Part shown: positions 28,744 through 39,090 of the stretch, in pieces | Layout: every line of letters starts with the position of its first letter | Position numbering within the stretch: the first letter of the stretch is position 1 | NCBI RefSeq assembly: GCF_029223185.1 | Contig: NZ_JARHUG010000004.1 | Coordinates: forward strand, 124,001-188,000 | Source: Aliiglaciecola sp. CAU 1673 | GTDB taxonomy: Bacteria > Pseudomonadota > Gammaproteobacteria > Enterobacterales > Alteromonadaceae | Length of the DNA stretch: 64,000 bases | Direction: 5' to 3' | Notes under the pieces: generated by a model | Seen by the model: the letters and a program-made list of their open reading frames with translations, nothing else | Database searches by the model: none | Told to the model about the DNA's origin: nothing | Position numbers and translations under genes: made by a program

Positions 28744-29034
28744 TCAATGAGTCAACCCGTCGTTGACCCTTTCCCGCAATTCCTTGCCGGGCTTAAAGTG
28801 AGGGACGTATTTACCGTCCAGCTTCACTGTTTCACCGGTTTTGGGATTACGTCCAACCCGTGGTGCGCGGTAATGCAGTGAAAAACTGCCGAAGCCGCGG
28901 ATCTCGATGCGCTCACCCTTTTGCAGAGTCTGCGCCATCTGTTCCAGCATTTCCTTAATCGCTGACTCCACGTCCTTGGCTGGTACATGACGGGCTTTAT
29001 CAGCAAGTCTGTCGATTAGTTCCGATTTGGTCAT
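28744..29034 (-). CDS. ihfB: Integration host factor subunit beta
   Basis: 96 residues. HU/IHF fold with the beta-arm motif [11 protein letters not shown] carrying the intercalating Pro; [14 protein letters not shown] is the core signature. [11 protein letters not shown] start is the usual IHF-beta start. Bends DNA as a heterodimer with IhfA. Downstream of rpsA as in E. coli. Confidence 0.97.
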   Translation of the reverse strand: MTKSELIDRLADKARHVPAKDVESAIKEMLEQMAQTLQKGERIEIRGFGSFSLHYRAPRVGRNPKTGETVKLDGKYVPHFKPGKELRERVNDGLTH

Positions 29035-29079
29035 AGCAACCTCATTTTCAAGGAAAAATCACACAGTTACCGATGATAG

Positions 29080-29095
29080 GGAGGCCGAAGCCTCC
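29080..29095 (-). terminator. UUCG-loop hairpin after rpsA
   Basis: On the minus strand GGAGGC-TTCG-GCCTCC, six G-C-rich pairs closed by the very stable UUCG tetraloop, six bases beyond the rpsA stop. No T-run follows, so it may act as a 3'-end stabiliser between rpsA and ihfB. Confidence 0.65.
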
Positions 29096-29101
29096 GACTC
29101 A

Positions 29102-30775
29102 TTATTCCTCGCCTTTCGCTGCCTTGAAGGCTTCAGCCATAGCGTTGGTGAAACCAACGTCTTCCTGCTGATTAACCTTGTCGATAGCTTCTTTCTCTTC
29201 TGCTTCGTCTTTAGCACGAACAGACAGGTTAACAATGCGGTTCTTACGATCTACGCCAACATATTTAGCTTCGATGTCTTCGCCGACTTTAACCACTTCA
29301 GAAGCATCTTCAACGCGGTCACGCATCAGGTCAGCAGCGCGGATGTAGCCTTCTACTTCATCAGCCAGCTGTACTGTTACGCCTTTGGCATCAACAGCGG
29401 TAACCTTACCGACAACGATAGCACCTTTCTTGTTATCTGTCAGATACTTATTGAAAGGATCTTCTTCGATTTGCTTCACGCCCAGGCTGATACGCTCACG
29501 CTCTGGATCAACCTGCAATACGATGGCAGAGATCTCGTCGCCTTTCTTGTATTCACGAACGGCTTCTTCGCCAGTCTTGTTCCAAGAAATGTCAGACAAG
29601 TGAACCAGGCCGTCGATACCGCCGTCCAGGCCGATGAAGATACCGAAGTCAGTGATAGACTTGATCTTACCGCTAACCTTGTCACCCTTGTTGTGAGTCT
29701 TAGCGAACTCTTCCCATGGGTTGGCTTTACACTGTTTCAGACCCAAGCTGATACGGCGACGCTCTTCGTCGATTTCCAGTACCATAACTTCAACATTGTC
29801 ACCCAGGTTAACAACCTTAGAGGGGTGAATGTTCTTATTGGTCCAATCCATTTCAGAAACGTGTACCAGACCTTCAACGCCGTCTTCGATTTCTACGAAG
29901 CAGCCGTAGTCAGTCAGGTTGGTTACCTGGCCAGTCAGCTTAGTGCCTTCTGGATAACGCTCGGCGATTTCGCTCCAAGGATCGCTACCCATTTGCTTCA
30001 TGCCAAGAGATACGCGTGACTTATCGCGATCAAACTTCAGAACCTTAACCTGGATCTCATCGCCCACGTTAACGATCTCGCTTGGGTGCTTAACGCGCTT
30101 CCAAGCCATGTCAGTGATGTGCAGCAGGCCGTCAACACCGCCCAGATCTACGAATGCACCGTAGTCGGTCAGGTTCTTAACGATACCTTTCACTTCCAGA
30201 CCTTCTTCCAGGTTGGACAGCAACTGCTCGCGCTCGGCGCTGCTTTCAGCTTCGATCACGGCGCGGCGAGATACCACAACGTTGTTACGCTTGGCATCCA
30301 GCTTGATAACTTTGAATTCCAGCTCTTTGCCTTCCAGGTGCGTAGTATCACGCACTGGACGTACGTCAACCAGAGAGCCTGGCAGGAACGCACGAACAGA
30401 GTTAACTTCAACTGTAAAGCCGCCTTTGACCTTACCGTTGATGATACCCTTGATAGTCGCCTTTTCTTCGTAAGCTTTTTCCAGCTCAACCCAGGCTTCA
30501 TGGCGCTTGGCCTTTTCACGAGACAGGATAGTCTCACCGAAACCGTCTTCAACGGCATCCAGCGCTACGTCAACCGTGTCGCCTACAGAAATTTCAATTA
30601 CGCCGTCGGCGTTTTTGAACTGTTCGGCGGGGATGGCGCTTTCAGACTTAAGACCGGCGTCAACCAGGACGATGTCCTTGTCGATAGCAACAACGGTACC
30701 TTTAACGATGGCACCAGGGCGGGTCTCAAGCTGTTTTAAACTTTCTTCGAAGAGTTGGGCAAAATTTTCAGTCAT
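29102..30775 (-). CDS. rpsA: 30S ribosomal protein S1
   Basis: 557 residues, six S1 domains (about residues 21-87, 105-171, 192-260, 277-347, 364-434, 451-520). The four C-terminal repeats show the pattern [22 protein letters not shown] and variants. Binds mRNA at the ribosome platform for initiation. Lies between cmk and ihfB as in E. coli. A 330-residue open frame on the opposite strand is a coding shadow. Confidence 0.98.
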   Translation of the reverse strand: MTENFAQLFEESLKQLETRPGAIVKGTVVAIDKDIVLVDAGLKSESAIPAEQFKNADGVIEISVGDTVDVALDAVEDGFGETILSREKAKRHEAWVELEKAYEEKATIKGIINGKVKGGFTVEVNSVRAFLPGSLVDVRPVRDTTHLEGKELEFKVIKLDAKRNNVVVSRRAVIEAESSAEREQLLSNLEEGLEVKGIVKNLTDYGAFVDLGGVDGLLHITDMAWKRVKHPSEIVNVGDEIQVKVLKFDRDKSRVSLGMKQMGSDPWSEIAERYPEGTKLTGQVTNLTDYGCFVEIEDGVEGLVHVSEMDWTNKNIHPSKVVNLGDNVEVMVLEIDEERRRISLGLKQCKANPWEEFAKTHNKGDKVSGKIKSITDFGIFIGLDGGIDGLVHLSDISWNKTGEEAVREYKKGDEISAIVLQVDPERERISLGVKQIEEDPFNKYLTDNKKGAIVVGKVTAVDAKGVTVQLADEVEGYIRAADLMRDRVEDASEVVKVGEDIEAKYVGVDRKNRIVNLSVRAKDEAEEKEAIDKVNQQEDVGFTNAMAEAFKAAKGEE

Positions 30776-30876
30776 AATGTTGATGATCTAACGTGTTGAC
30801 ATCCACTCAGCAATCCCGCTAATGTGGGGTTGTTCGTATTGGCTCGTGGCTTCCTTACCGTCGAGCAGTTACTCAG

Positions 30877-31551
30877 TTATTTAAGCTTGTCTTGGACAAA
30901 ACGCATAATGGTATCAAACACTTGGTTGATACTCAGGTGGGTCGAATCCAGAACCAGCGCATCTTCAGCCGGTACCAAGGGAGCTGTGGAACGATTGGTA
31001 TCCCGCTCATCCCGTGCTTTTATATCGGTCAAAAGACGGTCAATGCTAACATCGAGCCCTTTATCTTTCAACTGGTTATGGCGTCTGATGGCGCGTTCCT
31101 CGGCGCTGGCGGTCAGAAATATTTTAGCTTGGGCGTTACTAAAAACCACAGTTCCCATATCGCGGCCATCGGCGACTAAACCAGGCTCTTCCCTGAAAGC
31201 ACGCTGACGGCGTAACAGTGCTTCACGCACCCTTGGCAAAGACGCTACCTGAGAAGCGACGGCACCCACTTCCTCGGTACGGATGGTGTCAGTGACATCT
31301 TCTCCCTCAAGCACAATGCGCGTGCCTTCAGCAGAGGTTTCAAAACTCACATCCAGACCGGAAGCCAGAGGAACCAATCCCATTTCATCCAGCGCATCTA
31401 TCTGATGATGCATTGAGGCCACAGCCAGGACACGGTAAATGGCACCGCTGTCCAAAAAATGCCAACCCAATTTCGCGGCCAGCATCGCGCTGATGGTGCC
31501 TTTTCCGGCACCGCTAGGTCCATCAATGGTGATGACAGGGGCTAACTGCAT
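30877..31551 (-). CDS. cmk: Cytidylate kinase
   Basis: 224 residues from the ATG at 31551, with GGGAGAAGCG upstream (a TTG at 31563 is in frame but less likely). P-loop [31 protein letters not shown] and [10 protein letters not shown] (lid) are visible. Phosphorylates CMP and dCMP. Between aroA and rpsA, the usual order. Confidence 0.96.
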   Translation of the reverse strand: MQLAPVITIDGPSGAGKGTISAMLAAKLGWHFLDSGAIYRVLAVASMHHQIDALDEMGLVPLASGLDVSFETSAEGTRIVLEGEDVTDTIRTEEVGAVASQVASLPRVREALLRRQRAFREEPGLVADGRDMGTVVFSNAQAKIFLTASAEERAIRRHNQLKDKGLDVSIDRLLTDIKARDERDTNRSTAPLVPAEDALVLDSTHLSINQVFDTIMRFVQDKLK

Positions 31552-31644
31552 CGCTTCTCCCAATCGGTTTCAGTGATAAAAATCGGGCGCAATTATACGC
31601 TTTGAGTCGCCAGAAGCAACGCAAGGCCATTTTGCAAAATGTAA

Positions 31645-31669
31645 CAGGACGACAAACACTATCGTCCTG
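31645..31669 (-). terminator. Hairpin after aroA
   Basis: Arms CAGGACGA and TCGTCCTG (8 bp) seven bases past the aroA stop; followed on the minus strand by TTACATTTTGC, weakly T-rich. Confidence 0.6.
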
Positions 31670-31675
31670 CATAGG

Positions 31676-32962
31676 TTAGTTGCGGTGACTGATGCTATCC
31701 AGGCGCTGGAAATAATCAGGAAAGGTCTTGGCCGTACAACCAGGATCGTTGATGGTGATGGGGATATCCCCTAAGGCCAACAGCGAGAAGCACATGGCCA
31801 TGCGATGGTCCTTGTAGGTATCTATGGCCGCTGTCTTAAGCTCTGCAGGTGGCGTTATCTCAATAAAATCTTTCCCTTCCACCACATGGGCCCCCACTTT
31901 TCGAAGCTCCGTGGCCATCGCCGCCAGGCGATCGGTTTCCTTGACCCGCCAGTTGTAGATATTGCGAATGGCCGTGGTGCCATGGGCAAACAAGGCGGTA
32001 GTGGCAATGGTCATAGCGGCATCGGGAATATGATTCATATCCATATCCACGGCCTTTAAATCCCCTTTTTCTACTTCAACATAGTCTGGACCGTAGTTGA
32101 CCTTGGCGCCCATGGCTTTAAGCACCAGAGCAAAATCTTTGTCACCCTGAATACTGTCGCGCCCTACCCCGGTAACACGCACCTTGCCGCCTTTGATGGC
32201 TGCCGCGGCTAAGAAATAGGATGCAGAGGAGGCATCGCCTTCCACCAGGAAGGTACCAGGAGAGTGGTATTTCTGCCCTTTGCCGATGAAAAAGCGCTGG
32301 TATTGGTGATTTTCCACCTTCACGCCAAAGCGTGCCATGGTGTCTAAGGTGATGTCGATATAGGGCTTGGATACCAGTTCACCAACGATTTCGATGTCGG
32401 TATCCTCTGCAAAAAGCGGCGCCACCATCAACACAGCAGTCAGAAACTGACTGGAGACACTGCCATCTACCTGGATCTTACCACCGCCAAGAGTTTGTCC
32501 TTTGATAAGGAGCGGTGGAAACTCTTTGTTCTTCAGATATTGAATATCGGCACCGGCCTGACGCAGGGCATCGACCAAGGCCCCGATGGGACGCTCTTCC
32601 ATACGTGGCTCACCGGTTAGTTCAAATTCGCCTTCTGAGGCAGCCAGAGCGGCGCAAAGTGGCCGCATGGCAGTACCGGCGTTGCCTAGGAACAGGGTTT
32701 GTTTCTCAGCAACTTTAAAAGCTCCGCCTAATCCTTCTACCCAACACTGGGTTTTGCTCTCATTCATGCGATAAGACACGCCCAATTGGGTCAAAGCGCC
32801 GAGCATATGCTGGATATCTTCACTATCGAGCAAATTGGTCAGATGGGTCTCACCTTCACTGAGTGCCGCCAAAAGCAGCGCCCTGTTGGACAAGCTTTTA
32901 GATCCAGGCAGGTTGACTACACCATCAACACGGTCAACAGGCGAAAGGGTTAGCTGCTGCAT
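31676..32962 (-). CDS. aroA: 3-phosphoshikimate 1-carboxyvinyltransferase (EPSP synthase)
   Basis: 428 residues. [17 protein letters not shown] and [13 protein letters not shown] are the two shikimate-3-phosphate/PEP motifs; [19 protein letters not shown] and [10 protein letters not shown] complete the pattern. The Gly in GNAGTAMRP is present, as in glyphosate-sensitive class I enzymes. One-base overlap with serC, a conserved pairing. Confidence 0.97.
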   Translation of the reverse strand: MQQLTLSPVDRVDGVVNLPGSKSLSNRALLLAALSEGETHLTNLLDSEDIQHMLGALTQLGVSYRMNESKTQCWVEGLGGAFKVAEKQTLFLGNAGTAMRPLCAALAASEGEFELTGEPRMEERPIGALVDALRQAGADIQYLKNKEFPPLLIKGQTLGGGKIQVDGSVSSQFLTAVLMVAPLFAEDTDIEIVGELVSKPYIDITLDTMARFGVKVENHQYQRFFIGKGQKYHSPGTFLVEGDASSASYFLAAAAIKGGKVRVTGVGRDSIQGDKDFALVLKAMGAKVNYGPDYVEVEKGDLKAVDMDMNHIPDAAMTIATTALFAHGTTAIRNIYNWRVKETDRLAAMATELRKVGAHVVEGKDFIEITPPAELKTAAIDTYKDHRMAMCFSLLALGDIPITINDPGCTAKTFPDYFQRLDSISHRN

Positions 32963-34047
32963 TATCCTCGTCTCCTTTCAAAGTCCTGCATAAAGGTCAC
33001 CAGCGCCTGCACCCCTTCAATAGGCATGGCGTTATATATGCTGGCGCGCATGCCGCCCACACTGCGATGACCGGCCAAAGCAGTCAGTCCCGCTTCTTCG
33101 GCCTCTTGTAAGAACATCTTATCCAGGGTGGCATCAATCAATTGGAAAGGTACATTCATGCGAGAGCGAAATGCCGGGTGAATACGGTTTTGATAAAAAT
33201 CTGACTTGTCAATGCAGCCGTAGAGTAGCGCTGCCTTATGGGCGTTGCGCTTCTCCATCTCGGCCACTCCACCTTCGGCTTTCAGCCATTTAAACACCAA
33301 TCCAGCCAGATACCAGGCATAAGTGGGCGGCGTATTAAACATGGAGCCTTGCTCGGCCTGTAACTTGTAATCAAATATCGAAGGCGTTTCCTGGCGTGCG
33401 CCGTTAAGCAGATCTTCGCGCACAATCACCACCGACAAGCCTGACGGCCCGATATTTTTCTGTGCACCCGCGTAGATCAGGCCGAACTTCGACACATCGA
33501 TTGTTTTTGACAGGATATTAGAAGACATATCCGCCACCAATGGCACCGAGCCAGTCACGGGAATGTCATTAATTTCGAGACCATCCACTGTTTCATTGGG
33601 GCAGTAATGGAAGTAAGCAGCATTAGCGCTGACCTGCCATGTGTCTGCACTTGGCATACACAGCAAGCCATCATTCTTCTGATAGCTGGCAACAATATTG
33701 GCATCTAAGTATTTGCGCGCCTCATCCACAGCAGCCGACGACCAGGCGCCGCTGACCAAATAATCGGCTTTTTGATCTGTGGTACTGAGATTCAAAGGCA
33801 CAGCAGCAAATTGCCCACGACCGCCACCATGGGTAAAGAGAACCTTGTAGCTGTCGGGAATGGCCAGCAGTTCGCGCAGGTCGGCTTCAGCCTGCTCGGC
33901 CACCGCGACAAAGGCTTTGCTGCGATGGCTTAATTCCATTACCGAACTGCCATGCCCCCGCCAATCCAAAAACTCACCTTGGGCCTGTTCCATCACCGGC
34001 ACAGGCAACATGGCTGGACCAGCGCAAAAATTATATACCTTGCTCAT
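32962..34047 (-). CDS. serC: Phosphoserine aminotransferase
   Basis: 361 residues from the ATG at 34047 ([15 protein letters not shown], the standard start). PLP Lys in [19 protein letters not shown] and [17 protein letters not shown] are conserved substrate loops. Serves serine and pyridoxal phosphate synthesis. Directly precedes aroA. Confidence 0.97.
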   Translation of the reverse strand: MSKVYNFCAGPAMLPVPVMEQAQGEFLDWRGHGSSVMELSHRSKAFVAVAEQAEADLRELLAIPDSYKVLFTHGGGRGQFAAVPLNLSTTDQKADYLVSGAWSSAAVDEARKYLDANIVASYQKNDGLLCMPSADTWQVSANAAYFHYCPNETVDGLEINDIPVTGSVPLVADMSSNILSKTIDVSKFGLIYAGAQKNIGPSGLSVVIVREDLLNGARQETPSIFDYKLQAEQGSMFNTPPTYAWYLAGLVFKWLKAEGGVAEMEKRNAHKAALLYGCIDKSDFYQNRIHPAFRSRMNVPFQLIDATLDKMFLQEAEEAGLTALAGHRSVGGMRASIYNAMPIEGVQALVTFMQDFERRRG

Positions 34048-34068
34048 GTTTGCTCTCTTAAAAGGCAA

Positions 34069-34131
34069 ACGAGCGGCGAGTCCCTGTGGGCCTGGCCGCT
34101 CGTTGCGAAAAATACTCAGGGCCGAAGCCCT
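34069..34131 (-). terminator. Two hairpins after gyrA
   Basis: First, AGGGC-TTCG-GCCCT on the minus strand (34118-34131), a UUCG-loop hairpin just past the gyrA stop. Then a 9-bp stem ACGAGCGGC/GCCGCTCGT (34069-34103) followed by TTTGCCTTTT. The second is the likely terminator between gyrA and serC. Confidence 0.7.
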
Positions 34132-34135
34132 TTAC

Positions 34136-36820
34136 TTATTCTTCTGAGTCAGAGGAATCCGCTGTCACGTCATCCGTCTGCTTCCCGGCCTCGGGCAGAT
34201 TGTCGTCTTGGTCACCGACGAAGTCGTCTTCAGACGCGACTTCCTCAATGCGCTGCAAGCCAACCACATGTTCATCAGAGGCGGTGCGGATAAGACGAAC
34301 ACCTTGGGTGTTACGGCCGACCATGGACACTTCGCTGACGCGAGTGCGCACCAAAGTACCCTGATCGCTGATCAGCATGATCTCATCCATCTCATCCACC
34401 TGCACTGCCCCAACCACGGCACCGTTACGCTCAGAGACTTTGATAGAAACCACGCCTTGAGTAGCACGGCTCTTCGCAGGGTAGTCTTCCAGCGGTGTAC
34501 GTTTACCGAAACCGTTTTCAGTCACCGTCAGGATCGCACCATTGCCACTTGGGACAATCAAGGACACTACTTGCTGACCGTCCTGCAAACGAATACCACG
34601 CACACCAGTAGCGGTACGGCCCATGGGGCGCAGCGCCTGCATTTCTTCACCGGTTTCGGGGTCGAGCTTGATTTCACCTGTTTCGCTGTCACGCTGCTTT
34701 TCGTTGAAACGCACGACTTTACCGGCATCGGAGAACAGCATGATATCGCTTTGACCGTCAGTCAGGGCCACGCCAATCAGCTTATCGCCCTCGTTAAGGT
34801 TAACCGCAATGATGCCGTTAGAACGCGGACGGGAGTATTCACTCAGCGCCGTTTTCTTGACCGTACCAAAGGCGGTGGCCATCAGCACATACTTGTCAGC
34901 CTCAAATTCCTTGATAGGCAGAATGGCGGTAATACGCTCACCCTCTTCCAGCGGCAGAATATTCACAATGGGTCGACCACGGGCGTTGCGGCTGGCAAAC
35001 GGCAGTTGATAGGTCTTCAGCCAGTACAAGCGGCCACGGGTTGAGAAGCACAAAATATGATCATGGGTGTTAGCCACCAGCAGCTTCTCAATGAAATCTT
35101 CATCTTTCATCTTGGTAGCAGACTTGCCCTTGCCGCCGCGCCGCTGTGCTTCATAGTCACACAACTTCTGATACTTCACGTAACCTTCGTGTGAAAGGGT
35201 GACGACTACGTCTTCCTGCTCAATCAGATCTTCGATATCGATATCGTGGCTGGCCGCCGTGATTTCGGTACGACGGGCATCGCCGTATTCATCACGGATT
35301 TTTTCCAGTTCTTCACGGATCACTTCCATTAAACGCTCAGGGCTGGCAAGGATATGCATCAGCTCGGCAATCAAATCCAGTAGACCTTTGTATTCTTCCA
35401 GGATCTTGTCATGTTCAAGTCCGGTCAACTTGTGCAGGCGCAGATCCAAAATGGCCTGAGCCTGGGCTTCGGTCAGGAAATAGCGGCCTTCACGAATACC
35501 AAATTGCGGCTCCAGCCAATCCGGGCGGGCGGCATCCACACCAGCACGCTCCAGCATCTCGGCCACATCACCCAGTTCCCAGCCTTGAGCGACCAAGGCA
35601 ATTTTCGCTTCTGCCGGGCTGGGTGAGGCTTTGATGGTTTCAATAATGGGGTCGATATTGGCCAGTGCGACAGCCAGACCTTCCAAAATATGGGCGCGGT
35701 CACGTGCTTTACGCAGCTCAAATACGGTTCTGCGGGTCACCACTTCACGGCGGTGCAGGATAAAGGCCTCAAGCATTTGCCTGAGGTTAAAGACTTTAGG
35801 TTGGTTGTTATCCAGCGCCACCATATTGATACCAAACACCGTCTGTAATTGGGTCTGGGCATACAGGTGGTTCAGCAATACTTCTGCCGATTCGTTACGC
35901 TTAACCTCAATAACAATGCGCATACCGTCTTTATCAGACTCATCACGCAGTGCAGAGATCCCCTCAATTTTCTTCTCTTTGACCAGTTCAGCGATTTTTT
36001 CAATCAGTCTGGCCTTGTTCACCTGATAAGGGATTTCGGTGACGATAATGGTTTCTTTGCCGTTATCTTCAGTTTCGATATCGGCTTTGGCGCGCATATA
36101 AACCTTGCCGCGCCCGGTACGGTAAGCCTCTTCAATGCCCTTACGCCCGCTGATAATAGCGGCAGTGGGGAAATCCGGCCCGGGGATAAGCTCAATCAGC
36201 TCTTCGATGCTCAGGTCAGGATTATTGATAAGGGCGATACAACCGTTGACCACTTCGGTCAGGTTATGAGGCGGAATATTGGTGGCCATGCCCACCGCAA
36301 TACCGGATGAACCGTTGACCAACAGGTTTGGCACCTTGGTAGGCAGTACCTCAGGGATCTGCTCGGTGCCATCATAGTTAGGCACAAAGTTAACGGTTTC
36401 TTTATCCAGATCGGCCAGGAGTTCATGAGCAATCTTGGCCATCCGTACTTCGGTATAACGCATAGCAGCGGCGGAGTCGCCATCCACCGAACCAAAGTTA
36501 CCCTGACCGTCCACCAGCATATAACGCAAGGAGAAAGGCTGCGCCATACGCACAATGGTGTCATATACCGCAGAGTCACCATGGGGATGGTACTTACCGA
36601 TAACATCACCCACCACACGGGCAGACTTTTTGTATGGCTTGTTAAAATCGTTTTTGAGCTCGTTCATGGCAAACAGCACACGACGGTGTACCGGCTTTAA
36701 ACCATCGCGCACATCAGGCAAAGCGCGCCCTACGATGACGCTCATTGCGTAATCCAGGTAGGAGTTCTTCAGCTCTTCCTCGATATTAATGGGGAGAATT
36801 TCTTTGGCGTGGTCGGTCAT
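34136..36820 (-). CDS. gyrA: DNA gyrase subunit A
   Basis: 894 residues. Breakage-reunion domain with catalytic Tyr122 ([12 protein letters not shown]), followed by six C-terminal DNA-wrapping blades and an acidic tail (Asp/Ser/Glu-rich end). The quinolone-resistance region reads [11 protein letters not shown] with Ser83 and Asp87, the sensitive-type residues of E. coli. Introduces negative supercoils with GyrB. Divergent from ubiG, as in E. coli. Confidence 0.98.
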   Translation of the reverse strand: MTDHAKEILPINIEEELKNSYLDYAMSVIVGRALPDVRDGLKPVHRRVLFAMNELKNDFNKPYKKSARVVGDVIGKYHPHGDSAVYDTIVRMAQPFSLRYMLVDGQGNFGSVDGDSAAAMRYTEVRMAKIAHELLADLDKETVNFVPNYDGTEQIPEVLPTKVPNLLVNGSSGIAVGMATNIPPHNLTEVVNGCIALINNPDLSIEELIELIPGPDFPTAAIISGRKGIEEAYRTGRGKVYMRAKADIETEDNGKETIIVTEIPYQVNKARLIEKIAELVKEKKIEGISALRDESDKDGMRIVIEVKRNESAEVLLNHLYAQTQLQTVFGINMVALDNNQPKVFNLRQMLEAFILHRREVVTRRTVFELRKARDRAHILEGLAVALANIDPIIETIKASPSPAEAKIALVAQGWELGDVAEMLERAGVDAARPDWLEPQFGIREGRYFLTEAQAQAILDLRLHKLTGLEHDKILEEYKGLLDLIAELMHILASPERLMEVIREELEKIRDEYGDARRTEITAASHDIDIEDLIEQEDVVVTLSHEGYVKYQKLCDYEAQRRGGKGKSATKMKDEDFIEKLLVANTHDHILCFSTRGRLYWLKTYQLPFASRNARGRPIVNILPLEEGERITAILPIKEFEADKYVLMATAFGTVKKTALSEYSRPRSNGIIAVNLNEGDKLIGVALTDGQSDIMLFSDAGKVVRFNEKQRDSETGEIKLDPETGEEMQALRPMGRTATGVRGIRLQDGQQVVSLIVPSGNGAILTVTENGFGKRTPLEDYPAKSRATQGVVSIKVSERNGAVVGAVQVDEMDEIMLISDQGTLVRTRVSEVSMVGRNTQGVRLIRTASDEHVVGLQRIEEVASEDDFVGDQDDNLPEAGKQTDDVTADSSDSEE

Positions 36821-37063
36821 ATACAGCCCTGTCCCTTTCGTTATCGTTCACTTCTTCAGCCCGGCTTTCTTATCTGCTTCATTGCATAAAGCCTGGACGG
36901 AATGGATCTTATGGGATTTAGTTTTATTAACCGCTGGATTCTACCATCCAAAATCGTAAATAAATAGCCAATGACTGGCCAGAATACAGGCAGTTGCACC
37001 TAGGCGTGGCAGGTCCCACTGTTTATACTAGCGCCTCGCATTTTCCCAAGGTTAACGAATTGC

Positions 37064-37798
37064 ATGTCAAAGCCAACGCAAGGGGCGCAGGTAAGCGCCA
37101 ATGTCGATGAAAGTGAAATCGCTAAGTTTTCTGCCCTCGCCAGTCGCTGGTGGGACATGGAAGGGGAATTTAAACCCCTGCATCAGATCAATCCGCTACG
37201 GCTTGACTTTATTGCTCAGCATAGTGATGGATTGTTTGGTAAACAGATAGTCGACATCGGTTGCGGCGGTGGCATTCTGGCCGAAAGCATGGCACGACAA
37301 GGCGCAAAAGTGACCGGCATAGATATGGCCCGGGACTCTCTTGAAGTGGCCAAGCTGCACGGGTTGGAGTCTGGGATCCAAGTGGACTACCAACTCATCA
37401 CGGCCGAGGATTTCGCTGAGCAACAGGGTGGTCAATTCGATGTAGTGACCTGTATGGAAATGCTTGAGCATGTGCCTGACCCCGAGTCTATCGTGAAAGC
37501 CTGTGCCAAACTGGTCAAGCCTGGTGGTCAGGTATTCTTCTCGACCCTGAATCGCAATATCAAGTCTTATCTGATGGCTATTGTTGGTGCCGAGTATGTG
37601 CTTGGGCTAGTACCAAAAGGCACACATCAGCACAATAAGTTTATCCGCCCCAGCGAACTCATCGGGTGGATTGATAACACCCCTTTATTGCCCCGCCATA
37701 TGCAAGGTTTGCACTTAAATCCATTGTCCGGTCAGTACTACTTGTCGGACAAGAATGTGGATGTAAACTACCTGCTTCACTGTACTAATACGTTGTAA
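37064..37798 (+). CDS. ubiG: Ubiquinone biosynthesis O-methyltransferase UbiG
   Basis: 244 residues. SAM motif [19 protein letters not shown], followed by [16 protein letters not shown] and [13 protein letters not shown]; the membrane-binding insertion region ([13 protein letters not shown]) is present. Does both O-methylations in ubiquinone synthesis. A TATACT at 37024-37029 is a likely -10 element. Divergent from gyrA. Confidence 0.97.
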   Translation: MSKPTQGAQVSANVDESEIAKFSALASRWWDMEGEFKPLHQINPLRLDFIAQHSDGLFGKQIVDIGCGGGILAESMARQGAKVTGIDMARDSLEVAKLHGLESGIQVDYQLITAEDFAEQQGGQFDVVTCMEMLEHVPDPESIVKACAKLVKPGGQVFFSTLNRNIKSYLMAIVGAEYVLGLVPKGTHQHNKFIRPSELIGWIDNTPLLPRHMQGLHLNPLSGQYYLSDKNVDVNYLLHCTNTL

Positions 37799-37810
37799 AA
37801 GCATAATCAC

Positions 37811-38680
37811 ATGAACGTGTTGTTGAATTTACCGGTGCTGGTTGGGAGCACCTTGGTTGGGTATGGGCTAAGCAAGCACCATTTACTGCCAGCCCGGCTG
37901 AAGAAAATAACGGCAACATTGACCTCTAATCTGCTGTTGCCATGCCTGTTATTTAGCGGCACCTATCAGCAGGGATTGCCGCAGCAAGCCTCTATTACAT
38001 TACTGTTAGCTTACTACCTGCCAGTATGCCTGCTGTATGGGCTCATACTATGAAGACACGCCAACCAATCCGACGCGCGAGTATGTGCTTTTGCGTCGGT
38101 GTACTCCAATACGGTCTTAGTCGGTTTGCCGGTTATCGGACTATTTCTGGGTCCATCGGCATGGTCCTATGCATTCCCTGTAATTGCTTTTCACAGCTTA
38201 ATCATTTTCTTCCTGTACTATCTTAGTGGCAATCTCGCAGGCTGGCGCAAGGTATGGCGAACCTTGACCAACCCTATCGTGCTTAGCTTGCTTAGTGGCC
38301 TTGTATTTAACCTTTGTCATATTTCACTGCCCCTCATACTCACACAGTCCATAAGTCAGTTGGGACACACCGCCCTGCCCTTTGCGCTTTTCCTGTTGGG
38401 CAGCCAACTGGCTAGCCTTAGATTGACTCAAATGGCACCGGTGGGGTTGGCTGTAATGATGAAACTCTTGATATTACCGAGCTTAGTTTGGTTATTCTCA
38501 GCGCTGATATTCTGGCTTCCCCAGGAAGCAGTAGCTGCCATCACACTGCTGGCAGCTTCCCCGGTAGGCGTTAATCTCTATACATTATTGCTAGGCGAGA
38601 ATGACAATGCGGCACTTGGCGGCGCCATGGTGCTGTCATCTTCAGCGCTATGTGTGTTTAGCTTGTTCTTTTGGCAGTAG
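37811..38680 (+). pseudogene. AEC-family (auxin efflux carrier type) transporter interrupted by one in-frame TGA
   Basis: Starting at the ATG 37811, the frame reads a typical AEC carrier (NLPVLVGSTLVGYGLSKHH, LPCLLFSGT) until a TGA at 38051-38053. Beyond the stop the same frame continues without shift, RHANQSDARVCAFASVYSNT then VLVGLPVIGLF, the conserved GLP region, and runs to 38680 with about seven further membrane segments. The whole would be 289 codons, near the family's usual ~300. So one nonsense change, not a frameshift, breaks it. Twelve bases after ubiG, same strand. A recent mutation or a sequencing error is most likely; readthrough is less so. Confidence 0.8.
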
Positions 38681-38900
38681 CTGTTGAGCTAATGGGATTG
38701 GTCCGAACACGGCATTCAGAAGCATCAATTCTGAATCAAAAAGCGTCCTTTCCGGCGATAAAATCACATATAACCAAAATCTATAAATACAAAACATTTC
38801 AGATGAAAAAAATTTAGGTACGGATTTAGACGAAAAATTCTCTTGCTTTCCTGTCACCCAAGCCACTGTGGCGATTCTTCGGTGAGCCGCTACTAACCTA

Positions 38901-38916
38901 ACACAAGCACTAGTGT
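38901..38916 (+). promoter_or_regulatory. Candidate NrdR box 1
   Basis: ACACAAGCACTAGTGT matches the NrdR consensus ACACWATATNTWGTGT at 13 of 16 positions, including both outer ACAC and GTGT. Confidence 0.5.
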
Positions 38917-38963
38917 CGTTCGGCCATTAAACCACCAGATGTTGGGTTGCATAACATCACAAA

Positions 38964-38979
38964 CCTCACTATCTTGTGT
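38964..38979 (+). promoter_or_regulatory. Candidate NrdR box 2
   Basis: CCTCACTATCTTGTGT matches the consensus at 13 of 16 positions. It starts 63 bases (six helical turns) after box 1, so both would face the same side of the DNA. Confidence 0.45.
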
Positions 38980-39090
38980 CTGGTTGGGTGGTCAACGACG
39001 ACCGCCGAATGGCTCAAAACAGGACCCGCAGTAGCGCATTTCGCTATTGCACGTTGCGCTAAACCTATAAAAAATATAACGGCTACCGGC

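Larger units (their letters stand above)
38681..39090 (+). promoter_or_regulatory. nrdA upstream region
   Basis: 410 bases with no supported gene. It is AT-rich in the first half. Two sequences resembling NrdR boxes lie at 38901-38916 and 38964-38979. An in-frame extension of nrdA back to 38947 is not credible, because it lacks similarity to NrdA. Confidence 0.55.

Noticed and set aside
29027-30019. 330-residue open frame on the plus strand across rpsA
   Set aside because: Exactly antisense to conserved S1 repeats, hydrophobic mixed composition with no family pattern; a codon-bias shadow.
34208-35044. 278-residue open frame antisense to gyrA
   Set aside because: Covers the conserved GyrA C-terminal blades on the other strand; no start context or similarity.
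38051-38099. Selenocysteine codon with SECIS in the AEC gene
   Set aside because: The spacing is suggestive, but the family has no Sec proteins, the loop lacks the SelB-type GGUCU, and a single nonsense change explains the data.
38947-39090. 48-residue N-terminal extension of nrdA
   Set aside because: It covers the candidate NrdR box 2 and has no NrdA similarity; MNNHLLVTKRSGEQEP at 39091 is the natural start.
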